A stretch of DNA of 64,000 bases from Siphonodentalium dalli. Taxonomy: Eukaryota > Mollusca > Scaphopoda > Gadilida > Siphonodentaliidae. A model generated the notes under the pieces. That model searched no databases. It saw only the letters and a list, made by a program, of their open reading frames with translations, and was not told the origin of the DNA. Where the stretch lies: positions 81,924,958 through 81,988,957 of the forward strand of contig CP136069.1 in assembly GCA_032622095.1 (NCBI GenBank). The letters are read 5' to 3'. This document shows positions 34,890 to 45,480 of this stretch, piece after piece. The translations under genes and the position numbers were made by a program. Each line of letters opens with the position of its first letter. The first letter of the stretch is position 1.

Positions 34890-35570
34890 GAAACCGTGTT
34901 ATGTAAACATTGCTGTTACAGTGGATGGCATTACCGTTCAAAGTCCAATAAGATACCAAAGTTAAAAGGCCCACTTAATTTTCAAATCACCAGATCACAT
35001 TATATACAACATATTCCATGTTATACACCATTTGAAAGATGAAGCTCCAAAACATTGTATTATTAACTGATCCGGGCGAATAAACTGGGAACTTGTTGTT
35101 TTTGTCGAGGTACCAGTGTGTGTCCTGTATTTAATTTTGATCCGGACTGTACTATAAAGTCTATTATACTCAATGGAAGGCGAATAACACTATCTCTTAG
35201 TTTGAATTCTGATGCATTCTGTGTTGACAAGGGGGGGGGTCTTGGAATCAATCTATGTCACTTGGTGGACAGTTCTAGGCCACAGCTGCTTCGTAATGTG
35301 GTAGAATATATGTTTTATTTGGTTCCTCTTCCAAATGGTATATAATATGGAATAATGTTATCTGGGCATTCGAAAATTAAGTGGGCCTTTAATTGAAACT
35401 TGACGGTAAACATTGAAAAAAAAATCTTAAAATTATATTTAGACTAAAAATGTTTCAGATCCCTGTGACAGTTTTGTTTACATAACAATGGTTTCAACAA
35501 GGGAAATTTCGTTATTATAGAACTAACAATAATTACTAAAAGATCACAGCTGATCTATTTCGCCATGTTC
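34890..35570 (+). repeat. Dispersed repeat split by a MITE; partner of 49976-50240
   Basis: Left part: TTATGTAAAC, CAATAAGATACCAAAG. Right part: AAACTTGACGGTAAACATTG, TTTAGACTAAA, GTTTCAACAAGGGAAATTTC. The partner near 50 kb has both parts contiguous across a single TTAA, so it shows the unoccupied site. Confidence 0.8.
34962..35392. mobile_element. MITE family A variant with long inverted ends
   Basis: It is TTAA-bounded, with AAGGCCCACTTAATTTTC and GAAAATTAAGTGGGCCTTTA. Unlike other copies, the right ~75 bases are the complement of the left end (CCAAATGGTATATAATATGG facing CATGTTATACACCATTTG), so the terminal repeats are extended. Confidence 0.8.
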
Positions 35571-35660
35571 TACTTGGTGGTGTTGTTTTTACATAGTTGT
35601 ATAATGTTTTGCACATTTGTCCTCTGCAAATACATTTGGTCTGATTGTTTTTACGATAAC

Positions 35661-35804
35661 CCTGTGCCAATGCATTCTCTTATATAAATATGCAAGTCTC
35701 CCATAGGCCTAACAATATTTACTTTGACCTTGTAAGCCAGTGCATTCTTTTATGCGAGGCTCACTATGGGAGACTCATATATAAGAGAATGCACTGGCAC
35801 AGTG
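35661..35804. mobile_element. 144-base fold-back (GTGCCAATGCATTCTC family)
   Basis: CCTGTGCCAATGCATTCTCT faces AGAGAATGCACTGGCACAG. An internal GCCAGTGCATTCTTTTATGC adds a third arm. It is a diverged relative of the element at 38012. Confidence 0.75.
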
Positions 35805-36214
35805 TCTATAATACTACACCAGCGCAGCTCCCGTCATGACTATGTTACTACTTAGATGTACACAGCGATATAGTTTACAAATATACAAGTTATTCCCAAG
35901 CCCGTGCTAAAAATCTGAAGTAACATGCAACTAAATCGACCGAACAGTCTTAATATGTTATGCAATTTGGCAACGGATTGAGGTATGTATACTAGTATAA
36001 TATACAACCCGATATCAATAGATGCAGTCTGAAGATGATACAATTGAAGGTGGATAATGCAGTGTTATAGTGCTGTTTTGATGTGCATCCATGGAAGAAA
36101 ACAAAATAGAATGTATTTCAAGGGCAATTACTATCATTTTCGGTGGTAACCGTACATGCACGAAAAACTTATATATATATATACGCGTTGTAGAGAAATG
36201 ATAATTCTGAACTA
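35805..36214. other. No recognised feature
   Basis: Only a short (TA)n run near 36169 is seen. Confidence 0.5.
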
Positions 36215-37208
36215 GATCATGTCATGAATCTCTACTCTGGTTAACCCCCGTAGAGATCATATTCCACCAGTACAAAACCTGGGAACTCTTTGAAGTTTTG
36301 ACAGGGAACCTTATAAAATCGAAAAAATAACACAGGGAATATATTGCTTTGTTATGATCTCTTTCTTAATTATGCACATCACTATAGGTGAAGGTCCCAA
36401 CTGGAAATTTCACGATTTAAGTGACTTTGTGAGCGATTTTTCTTTGCGTTTCTTACAATTATGGATTTTGTCCTGGGTAATTAATTGAATGTTATTGCGA
36501 TATCGGCTCTCAAATGTCACAGAAAAGCATGCAATTTCGAGTTGGGACCTTCACATATAGTGACGTACACTATTAAAGGCCCACTTAATTTTCGAACTCC
36601 CAGATTACATTATATAAAATATATGCCATATTATATTAATTTATATACCATTTGAAAGAGGAAGCTCCAAAACATTGTATTATCAACTTATCCGGTGTAA
36701 TAAACTGTGAACATGCTGTTTTTGTTGAGTTGCCAACGCGTTTTGTCATCAAGATTAAAGTAAAAATCAGTATTATTTTCAATGCAGTGGGGAATAACTC
36801 TATATATTTAAGATAGAGTTCTTCCTCTTCCATTGAAAAAGTTTGAATTCTGTTGCATTCTGGTTGCCAGAGGGGAAAGTCTTCAGCAGTTTTCTATTTC
36901 TCTGTGGGCATCTTCTGAGACACAGATGTTTCAAATAGTGATGAATTATAGTATTTTAATTATATTTCATGGCATAGATTGTTATTAAAACCGTATATCA
37001 AGTCACTATAAAAAAGTAATCGGTGACTCGAAAATTAAGTGGGCCTTTAAGGAACAGATAGTCATTAAGAAATATATTCCCCGTGTTATGTTTTCGACTT
37101 TATAAAGTTCCCTGTCAATATTTCAAAAAGTTCCAAGGTTTTGTACTGGTGGAATATGATCTCTATACGGGCGTTAGCCAGAGTAGAGTTTCATGCCATG
37201 ATCACCTT
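36215..37208. mobile_element. ~1-kb element with ~125-base inverted ends, holding a MITE
   Basis: Left arm 36215-36345 (ACTCTGGTTAAC, AGATCATATTCCACCAGTAC, TTTTGACAGGGAACCTTATA) is complementary to 37073-37208 with scattered mismatches. The family A MITE at 36573-37050 lies between the arms. Confidence 0.75.
36573..37050. mobile_element. MITE family A, reference copy (478 bases)
   Basis: TTAA + AGGCCCACTTAATTTTCGA at the left and its exact complement + TTAA at the right. The interior includes CATTTGAAAGAGGAAGCTCC and AATAAACTGTGAACATG. It has no coding capacity. The TTAA borders suggest a TTAA-targeting transposase such as the piggyBac type. Confidence 0.85.
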
Positions 37209-37988
37209 TCTGAACAAACATTTCAGTTTTTGTGGCAGATATATAGGGCTAAAATGACAGTATTTTCAGGTATTTTGGCAACTTTTGAGGACTGATAATG
37301 TGCAACTCTCGTTCTCTTGTGATCCTCTCCTTCTTACCTCCCGCGATACAAGGTACAATAATTTAATGCAAGACACCCCAACTAATGGGCAGCTGCAAGA
37401 TACAGATGAGTATCATATATACATAAATAAGCAATATAGAAATAAATTAATATAACAAACACAGTTCTTATCAACATTCTCGCAACAATTTCTTCACGTT
37501 TTATGTTTCCGTCGAAGGAAGAACAGCCGGACTTATGTTGGAAACGTTGTTAAATAATTTAATATTATCATTTCTCATAATCAATTCAATTTATCTGCGT
37601 CATTTAAGTTATTGAATGCACTATCGTGTTTCTCAATTTCGCTGAATAAATTAGATCTTAAATCTTAATTCGTTTCCGTTACATTCAATGATAAAATGCA
37701 TTTCAGATTCGACATATTGTTTGTCGTGCACACATGGAACACAGTCGATTTTCTAATGGTATTACTGGTTGTAGATGCCGATGTCTCCCCTTTTCGATTG
37801 CCATTATGTGGTTTCTCTCGCAACTATTTGCAGGAAGGTATGCCGGAGTGGGTGGGTGGTCCGAGAGGCATAAAACACATTTTTTACAACCTCGTGCAAT
37901 TTTTTTTACTAAATACATTTGTAACAGTTTAAAACATATCATAACTGCAAAAACACCTTATTTATGTTACTGAGACATTATATGGGCC
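37209..37988. other. No recognised gene
   Basis: A short C/G-rich repeat piece (GGTATGCCGGAGTGGGTGGG, about 37838-37860) is the complement of the 13.3-kb repeat. Frames here are short and lack features. Confidence 0.5.
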
Positions 37989-38388
37989 TTAACCCTTTAC
38001 CCAACAGAAGGGCCCTGTGCCAATGCATTCTCTTATATATGCGAGTCGACCATAGGTCGCCTCGCATATATAAGAGAATGCATTGGCTTAACACATTAAA
38101 AATTATAAAATTGTTAAAGAATGTAAGAAAAAATGGTAAAAAGTGTTAAAAAAAGATTTTTTTTAGGCCAATGCATTCTCTTATATATGCGAGGCGACCT
38201 ATGGTCGACTCGCATATATAAGAGAATGCATTGGCACAGGGCATAACTGTAACTATCACAATGTGGTCAAGGAGCCGGTTCCAATGATATCCATATTTGT
38301 ATGGTTCTATTGAGACAGACCGAAGATATTTTAGGCTGTTGAAGCTTTATTTGGCCGGTTGTGGCCGGTTTGTTGGGTAAAGGGTTAA
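37989..38388. mobile_element. piggyBac-like MITE (TTAA + CCCTTTACCCAAC)
   Basis: TTAACCCTTTACCCAACA at the left and TGTTGGGTAAAGGGTTAA at the right are perfect 18-base inverted ends. TTAA duplications with CCC-initiated terminal repeats are the classic piggyBac signature. About 230 of its 400 bases are a separate double cruciform (38012-38242) inserted just inside the left end. Confidence 0.85.
38012..38242. mobile_element. Double-cruciform fold-back (two hairpins facing each other)
   Basis: Each end is itself a palindrome, with GCCAATGCATTCTCTTATAT as one 27-base arm and a ~15-base loop. The second hairpin is the complement of the first, so the whole is an outer palindrome bounded by GCCCTGTGCC and GGCACAGGGC. 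An AT-rich spacer of ~75 bases separates them. Confidence 0.85.
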
Positions 38389-39544
38389 TGGTGGTGACAT
38401 TAAGCTGACATGTTGCATATGGACGGTGAGCTGAAAAACTTACTTCCCAACACCCTTCGAGAAATGTAAAACTGAAATAAATAAACTAAGACCTTTAAGC
38501 CTAGATCATTGTGTGCATGGAAACAGAGCGAGCGACTGTCTCAAACATTAATGTGGCTATCAATGGCTAGAAAATAATGTTCATCAGTGCATCAAGCAAT
38601 GAATTATTTGCATGTCTATCAACTCAGATGATCTGTTGATCTCACAACACCTATAGTATCCAAGTCTGGCATAGTGACTGCTTGTCATTTAGTATAAAAG
38701 AAGATGCTCCAGTATACTAACATAAGTTGTATGGAATAATGCTAGATAATGGGCTGGTTGACAGACTAATCAGGAAATATATAAAAAATGATGGAATTGT
38801 GTGTATCCTGCGCAATGACCTAGGTTTGCAGATATCAGCAACTTATAAAATAATATTTCCAATTACAGCCTGGTAAATATCCTCTTTAGATATGTATTTA
38901 TTTTCAAAATATGTCAACTCTAGTTGAATTGAAGCTTAACAACTGATATGTCATGGATATGTCTACATAATGTCAATAGTGACTCGAAAGTCAGGATTGA
39001 TTTTACTGTCCTGAGATGTTATGAGCTTAAAATGTGTTAGAGCCATATAGCCAAAAACATGTTCGGTTCATGTAATAGCTTGCAGGGGGAAATGATATCT
39101 CACTTGATATGCAGGGGATATGCTGGGATATGTATCATTTGTTTGTGTAAAATTGGATGCATATTCCTTAATATAATAGTGTGTTATGTGCACCTATCAG
39201 CTTCTGATGGGTTACTGTATTTGTCCACTATATCGATGTATTAGAATTTCCATTTAGCATTTTGGAATTTGACCACACAGGAAGACCTATATAGCATACT
39301 CTCGTCACACACCTGGAAACTCCATTGCATGTACATGTATGTGGTAGACAAATGCCCATCGGCCAGTATTTGAAAAAACAATCTTAATATTTACCTGTAT
39401 TAACATTTTTTTTCAATTAAAACAGCTTATAAGTTATATATGAAACAGGTTAAACTGTAATTTGAACTACAGTAGATAATTTCCCAGTCATATGAGTGAT
39501 ATCAGTAGTGGTTTTATGCGGTTTTAGACAAAAATTAGTGAAAT
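38389..39544. other. No recognised feature
   Basis: About 1.15 kb without gene or clear repeat. Confidence 0.5.
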
Positions 39545-39710
39545 TTGAGGGGGGGGGGGGGTAAAAAAATTGGGGAGTAAAAAGTAAAAAATAATTTTGT
39601 CTGCAGTTTTGGGGGTGGTGGGTACCCGAAAATGCCAGACAGATGCAAAAAAACGGCATACCTTCCTGCACATTTTTACTACCACCCCCGGCTCTAGCGA
39701 ATTCTAGAAA
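39545..39710 (-). repeat. G-rich dispersed repeat fragment
   Basis: A 13-G run, GGGGGTGGTGGGTACCCG and GGCATACCTTCCTGCACATT relate to the 13.3-kb and 37.8-kb pieces. A short CAGACCTTCCTGCAATTC piece occurs at 60110. Confidence 0.5.
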
Positions 39711-39914
39711 AAATAACCATGAGATGAGTCTCAAACGACGGCATATATCTGAAGGTGTGGGTTAAATTTGTTCGTGTAATCCAGTCGATGAAAGTGTCTA
39801 TAAATATATGTGTTTTATGGAGGCACGGACTCAGTATGATTGTTCATTTCTCATTCTCATGTTGGTACTAATTTCTGGCCATATATATACTATAGTGTCC
39901 GTATATATATGCTA

Positions 39915-40666
39915 CTAGAAGGTGACCCGACTTCGTCCGGGCTTTGACCTTGAATTGTCCATTTTGAAGGTCAAGCTCAAGTGGGTTCACGATTTGACCA
40001 GTCCAAAACACTGCCCGGACAAAAGTACCCGACAAACGTGCCCGTCGAAATCCATCCGGTTTTACCCGATTTGACCTTGAATAGATCATTTTGAAGGTCA
40101 AGGTCAGGTCGGGTCATGACTCGACCCGTCCAATGCACTCAGTGGACAAAAGTAACCCTACGTATCAAATTTCGTCGAAATCCCATCAAAATTCGCGATT
40201 TGACCTTAAATTGACCATATTTCAAGGTCAAGGTCACGTCGCACGGGCAAATGAATAGGCTTATGAGACTCCCCATACGAAAGTACCCCCACATACCAAG
40301 TTTCATCGAAATCCCGTGATATTCGGGCGTTTGACCTTGAAATGACCCAATTTCAAGGTCAAGGTCACGTCACATGGGCAAATTAATAAGCCTATGCCAC
40401 TCCACGGCCGAAGGTACCCCGACATACCAAGTTTCATCGAAATCCCGTGATATTCGGGCGTTTGACCTTGAATTGACCCAATTTCAAGGTCAAGGTCACG
40501 TTGCACGGACAAATTAATAGGCCAATGCCACCCCCCCCCCCCCCCCCCGCCGGCAGAAAATACCCCCGCATACCAAGTTTCATCGAAATCGGCTCGGCCG
40601 TTTTCGAGTTCATCGCGAACACACAGACACACACACACATACAGATCTTCCAAAATATATAATAGA
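39915..40666 (-). mobile_element. Helitron copy 5, TTTGACC-core type
   Basis: Minus strand 5' end TCTATTATATATTTTGGAAG then (TG)n. Five cores of ~125-130 bases each carry TTTGACCTTGA and TCAAGGTCAAGGTCA on the plus strand. The 3' end is CCCGGACGAAGTCGGG hairpin, TCACCTT, CTAG. A C-run of ~18 near 40531 lies before the last core ends. Confidence 0.8.
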
Positions 40667-41441
40667 CTAGAAGGTGACCCGACTTCGTCCGGGCTTTGAC
40701 CTTGAATTGACCATTTTGAAGGTCAAGGTCAGTTGAGGTAACGATTTGACCAGTCCAAAACACTGCCCGGACAAAAGTACCCGACAAAAGTACCCGTCGA
40801 AATCCACCCTGTTTACCCGATTTGACCTTGAATTGATCATTTTGAAGGTCAAGGTCAGGTCGGGGTCACAACTTGACCCACCGAAAACACTCAGTGGACA
40901 AAAGTAAACCCTATGTATCAAATTTAGTGGAAATCCCATCAAAATTCGAGATTTGACCTTGAATTGACCCGATTTCAAGGTCAATGTCACGTCGCACGGG
41001 CAAATTAATAGGCGTATGCCACTTCTCGGCCGAAAATACCCCCACATACCAAGTTTCATCGAAATCCCGTGATATTCGGGAGTTTGACCTTGAAAAGTTG
41101 AAATGACCCGATTTCAAGGTCAAGGTCACGTCGCACGGGCAAATTAATAGGTCGATGCCACTTCTCGGCCGAAAATACCCTCACATACCAAGTTTCATCG
41201 AAATCCCGTGATATTCGGGCGTTTGACCTTGAAATGACCCGATTTCAATGTCAAGGTCACGTCGCACGGACAAATTAATATGCCTATGCCACCCCCGGTC
41301 GAAAATACCCCCACATACCAAGTTTCATCGAAATCGGGTCGGCCGTTTTCGAGTTCATCGCGAACACACATACACACACACACAGATAGATACACACACA
41401 CACACACACACACACACAGATCTTCCAAAATATATAATAGA
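40667..41441 (-). mobile_element. Helitron copy 4, TTTGACC-core type
   Basis: It has the same 5' and 3' ends as copy 5 and five cores beginning near 40696, 40822, 40952, 41084 and 41223. A long (CA)n tract lies at 41370-41418. Confidence 0.8.
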
Positions 41442-42217
41442 CTAGCCGATGAGCCCGACGTTGTCCGGGCTATTCAAAACTAGCCCGACGTTGTCCGGGC
41501 TATTCAAAAACCAAATTTCAAGTCGATAGCTCTACCCGTTTCCGAGATCTGGTCTGCGCATGCGCGAAGCTGGCGTCGCACGGGCTCGGCGACACGATAA
41601 AATTCGTATCCGGGGCAAGATACATTCACATACCAAATTTCAAGTCGATAGCTCCACCCGTTTCCGAGATCTCGTCTGCGCATGTGCGAAGCTGGCGTCG
41701 CATGGGCTCGGCGACCCGATAAAATTCGTATCCGGGGCAAGATACATTCACATACCAAATTTCAAGTCGATAGCTCCACCCGTTTCCGAGATCTCGTCTG
41801 CGCATGCGCGAAGCTGGCGTCGCACGGTCTCGGCGACCCGATTAAATTCGTATCCGGAGCAAGATACATTCACATACCAAATTTCAAGTCGATAGCTCCA
41901 CCCGTTTCCGAGATCTCGTCTGCGCATGCGCGAAGCTGGCGTCGCATGGGCTCGGCGACCCGATAAAATTCGTATCCGGGGCAAGATACATTCACATACC
42001 AAATTTCAAGTCGATAGCTCCACCCGTTTCCGATATCTCGTCTGCGCATGCGCGAGGTGGGCGCCGCACGGCCTCGCCAATACGACAACGTCCACCGCCT
42101 GGTCAAACTACACACACGTACCAAGTTTCGTCCCGATCGGTCGAGAATCGTAGATTTGTATCAATGACAAACAAACAGACAAACAAACAGACAGAGGTCT
42201 TCAAAATATATATGAGA
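41442..42217 (-). mobile_element. Helitron copy 3, 122-base-core type
   Basis: Five cores of exactly 122 bases start at 41511, 41633, 41755, 41877 and 41999 (CCAAATTTCAAGTCGATAGC). The minus-strand 3' end is a perfect hairpin, AGCCCG-GACAACGT-CGGGCT, then CATCGG and CTAG. The 44-base 3' end region is partly duplicated at 41480. The 5' end has (TGTTTGTC)n and TCTCATATATATTTTGAAGA. Confidence 0.85.
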
Positions 42218-42833
42218 CTAGCCGATGAGCCCGACGTTGCCCGGGCTATTCAAAAACCAAATTTCAAGTCGATAGCTCCACCCGTTTCCGAGATCTGGTC
42301 TGCGCATGCGCGAAGCTGGCGTCGCACGGGCTCGGCGACCCGATAAAATTCGTATCCGGGGCAAGATACATTCACATACCAAATTTCAAGTCGATAGCTC
42401 CACCCGTTTCCGAGATCTCGTCTGCGCATGCGCGAAGCTGGCGTCGCACGGGCTCTGCGACCCGATAAAATTCGTATCCGGGGCAAGATACATTCACATA
42501 CCAAATTTCAAGTCGATAGCTCCATCCGTTTCCGAGATCTGGTCTGCGCATGCGCGAATCTGGCGTCGCACGGACTCGGCGACCCGATAAAATTCGTATT
42601 CGGGGCAAGATACATTCACATACCAAATTTCAAGTCGATAGCTCCACCCGTTTCCGAGATCTCGTCTGCACATGCGCTGCACGGGCGCCGCATGGGCTCG
42701 CCAATACGACAACGACCACCGCCTGGTCAAACTACACACACGTACCAAGTTTCGTCCCGATCGGTCGAGAATCGTAGATTTGTATTAATGACAAACAGAA
42801 AGACAGACAGAGGTCTTCAAAATATATATGAGA
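42218..42833 (-). mobile_element. Helitron copy 2, 122-base-core type
   Basis: Four 122-base cores at 42257, 42379, 42501 and 42623, with the same termini as copy 3. Confidence 0.85.
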
Positions 42834-43393
42834 CTAGCCGATGAGCCCGACGTTGTCCGGTCTATTCAAAAACCAAATTTCAAGTCGATGAGCCCAAACG
42901 TTGTCCGGGCTATTCAAAAACCAAATTTCAAGTCGATAGCTCTACCCGTTTCCGAGATCTGGTCTGCGCATGCGCGAAGCTGGCGTCGCACGGGCTCGGC
43001 GACCCGATAAAATTCGTATCCGGGGCAAGATACATTCACATACCAAATTTCAAGTCGATAGCTCCACCCGTTGCCGAGATCTCGTCTGCGCATGCGCGAA
43101 GCTGGCGTCGCACGGGCTCGGCGACCCGATAAAATTCGTATCCGGGGCAAGATACATTCACATACCAAATTTCAAGTCGATAGCTCCACCCGTTTCCGAT
43201 ATCTCGTCTGCGCATGCGCGAAGCGGGCGCCGCACGGGCTCGCCAATACGACAACGTCCACCGCCTGGTCAAACTACACACACACGTACCAAGTTTGGTC
43301 CCGATCGGTCGAGAATCGTAGATTTGTATAAATGACAAACATACAGACAAACATACAGACAAACATACAGAGGTCTTCAAAATATATATGAGA
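42834..43393 (-). mobile_element. Helitron copy 1, 122-base-core type
   Basis: Three full cores at about 42921, 43043 and 43165. The 3' end region is partly duplicated at 42865-42920 (GTTGTCCGG...CAAATTTCAAGTCGATGAGC). The 5' TC is preceded by host A at 43394. Confidence 0.85.
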
Positions 43394-44418
43394 TATGTAT
43401 ATACATATGACCCACCTTTCAAGCTCCGGTATGTGTGTGAGTGTGTGACCCTGTATCTGACCGAGCTAACTAGTAAATTTGAAGGACATGGCGCCTAAGT
43501 ACAACCCTCTGACTCGAAGATACTTCAGCAGACACTCGAAATCACAGTATAAATATTTGATCAAGATAAAACCGCGCAGATAATTTATAGTGATGACCCC
43601 CTCTGTGTGAAACTAAGGCTAAATGTCAACCGACTCTCGCTGGTGGAACACGTCTTGATGACTCCTATTTACCCTACACATTATTCATCAACGGCTGTTG
43701 CATGATGTTTGTGAGCAGGATCAATATCTGACATATCTGTCTCTTCGTTGTTCACTGGCTGGAAACAACTGATATTGGCTTGGGAAAATAGACATCATCA
43801 AATACATTGGAATCAAAAGCACAGATGGCCGAAGCATGAAGTGACAAAGGCACCACGCAGATGGACACATTTCCGTATATGACAACACGTGTTCCACCAA
43901 ACAGCAAGCCCCCTCGCTACGCTGTCTTATCACTGCCACCACGTATATAGAATTAATTAAATATATATATATTTATTTATTAAGAGTTTTGTCGGTTACA
44001 ATTCATTCTGATTTGATCTTGTCGATTTTCAAATGACTGTTGATAGTACCGTTTCTCAGAATAATGCAGAATGAATTTTAACAGACTCGAGTCTAAAATA
44101 AAAATTTAAGGTTTCCTTGCATTCAGTATCCGTGATGCCATGCAGTGTTCATTCAGACCAGCATAGCGAGATGATTCAACTCTCCCTTGCACTTAATTTG
44201 GCGTTCCATCTGTTTTATGTATATTGAGTGTAGTTTAGTCATGTTAGTTATCTAATTCTCATGTTTGCACATATTGTCTGAATAATAAACCATTACAAAC
44301 CATTACAAACGAGAGGCCGATCACGATCGGCAGATGTTTAACCCATACCTTGGCGATAACGATTAGCTATTTTCATATAATCCTTACACCAACCTTTTCA
44401 ACAATTCACACCTTACTA
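43394..44418. other. No recognised feature
   Basis: Just past the Helitron array is GTGTGTGAGTGTGTGA. Frames here are short and featureless. Confidence 0.5.
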
Positions 44419-44790
44419 TTAAAGCTACTCGATCTGATTAAGCACCCCTCAGTTACTATTTATTTGGCTTCGGGGGTAAAAAATATATTATTCAAATCGA
44501 GGAACCCATTCCTCAAAGCTCAGAGTAAGCAGATATCAATTTTTAAATCTATTATCTTTAACCACCTGGAATATTTAGTGGCCATATGAAAGTCGATGAA
44601 GATGGATAACTCTAAAATCAAGTGGCTTTTTTTGTGTCAGATATATGACAAAATTTCATTGTACAAAATGTTGATAAATAACAGATTTTGGGCAATTTTA
44701 TACTATAGTGGACTGTGGTTAGCATTATTTTTGGGCAATTAATCGATTCTGATAACAGAAGCGGAAGTGGCATAAGACTTATTGGGCACA
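44419..44790. mobile_element. MITE family B, 3'-truncated copy
   Basis: It starts TTAAAGCTACTCGATCTGAT and shares GCTCAGAGTAAGCAGATATC, GATGAAGATGGATAACTC and TGGTTAGCATTATTTTTGGG with other copies. The right TTAA end is missing. Confidence 0.75.
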
Positions 44791-44951
44791 TTCCATATGA
44801 ACATGGATATGGCATTTGATTCCAACCTATTAAGTCAGTTGAAAATAGATATATAGTCTTATAGAGCTCAGTCCATAGTCAGGCAGAAGAACCATACATA
44901 ACAGTTGAAATTTAGTAAAATATGATTGATAATGATTGGATATAACATACT

Positions 44952-45480
44952 TTAAAGGTACTCAATCCGATAAAACTCCTCTCAATTACTATTTCAATGA
45001 CTTTGGGGGGTCAAAAATATTTGATTCGAGTCGAGGAAGCCACCCATCAAAGCTCAGATTTTTTAGATATAGATTTTAGAAATCTATTATTTTTCTTTAT
45101 CGGGAATACTTTCTGGCCCAGATCACAGTCAAAATTGCGTTATTATTACCACTTGATTTTAGAGTTATCCATCCTTGTCTGTTTGAATAGTGTTTTGGTG
45201 TACACATCTCGAGCATATTACGAAGTTGAAGGCAATTATTAGTACTCATCTCGAGAAAATAACAAATTTCAAAAATCAATATCTAATAACTCGAGAAAAT
45301 AACAAATTTCAAAAATCAATATCTAATAACTCTGAGCTTTGTTTGATGGGTTCCTCGACTCGAATCAAATATTTGTTACCCCCAAAGCCAAAGAAATAGT
45401 AATATAGGAACCTCTGATCGGATTGTTGTTGTTGGAATCTGTTGAGATGGGGACCCTCTGATCGGATTGAGTACCTTTAA
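44952..45480. mobile_element. MITE family B, copy with both ends
   Basis: TTAAAGGTACTCAATCCGAT at the left, ATCGGATTGAGTACCTTTAA at the right: a 20-base perfect inverted repeat with TTAA at the borders. The interior contains a further inverted duplication: ATTTGATTCGAGTCGAGGAA faces CCTCGACTCGAATCAAATAT, and a 52-base block (GAGAAAATAACAAATTTCAA) is repeated in tandem at about 45252 and 45293. Confidence 0.85.

Larger units (their letters stand above)
39915..43393 (-). mobile_element. Head-to-tail array of five non-autonomous Helitrons
   Basis: All five lie on the minus strand and join as CTAG|TC with nothing between. Order on the minus strand, 5' to 3': 43393-42834, 42833-42218, 42217-41442, 41441-40667, 40666-39915. 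The array's outer borders are A before the first TC (43394) and T after the last CTAG (39914), so it fills one A|T target. No Rep/helicase gene is present. Confidence 0.85.

Noticed and set aside
40303-41129. Minus frames with a repeated LTLKxGHFKVK-like peptide
   Set aside because: They are translations of the TTTGACC/TCAAGGTCA cores and run across (CA)n and C-runs.
41504-43168. Many 80-140 codon frames on both strands at 41.5-43.4 kb
   Set aside because: The 122-base core happens to be open in several phases on both strands. The predicted proteins repeat with the cores and show no domain.
41442-43393. Regular 122-base spacing that could suggest a CRISPR array
   Set aside because: The whole 122 bases repeat with no unique spacers, in eukaryotic DNA with introns and SINEs. 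The units are Helitron cores.
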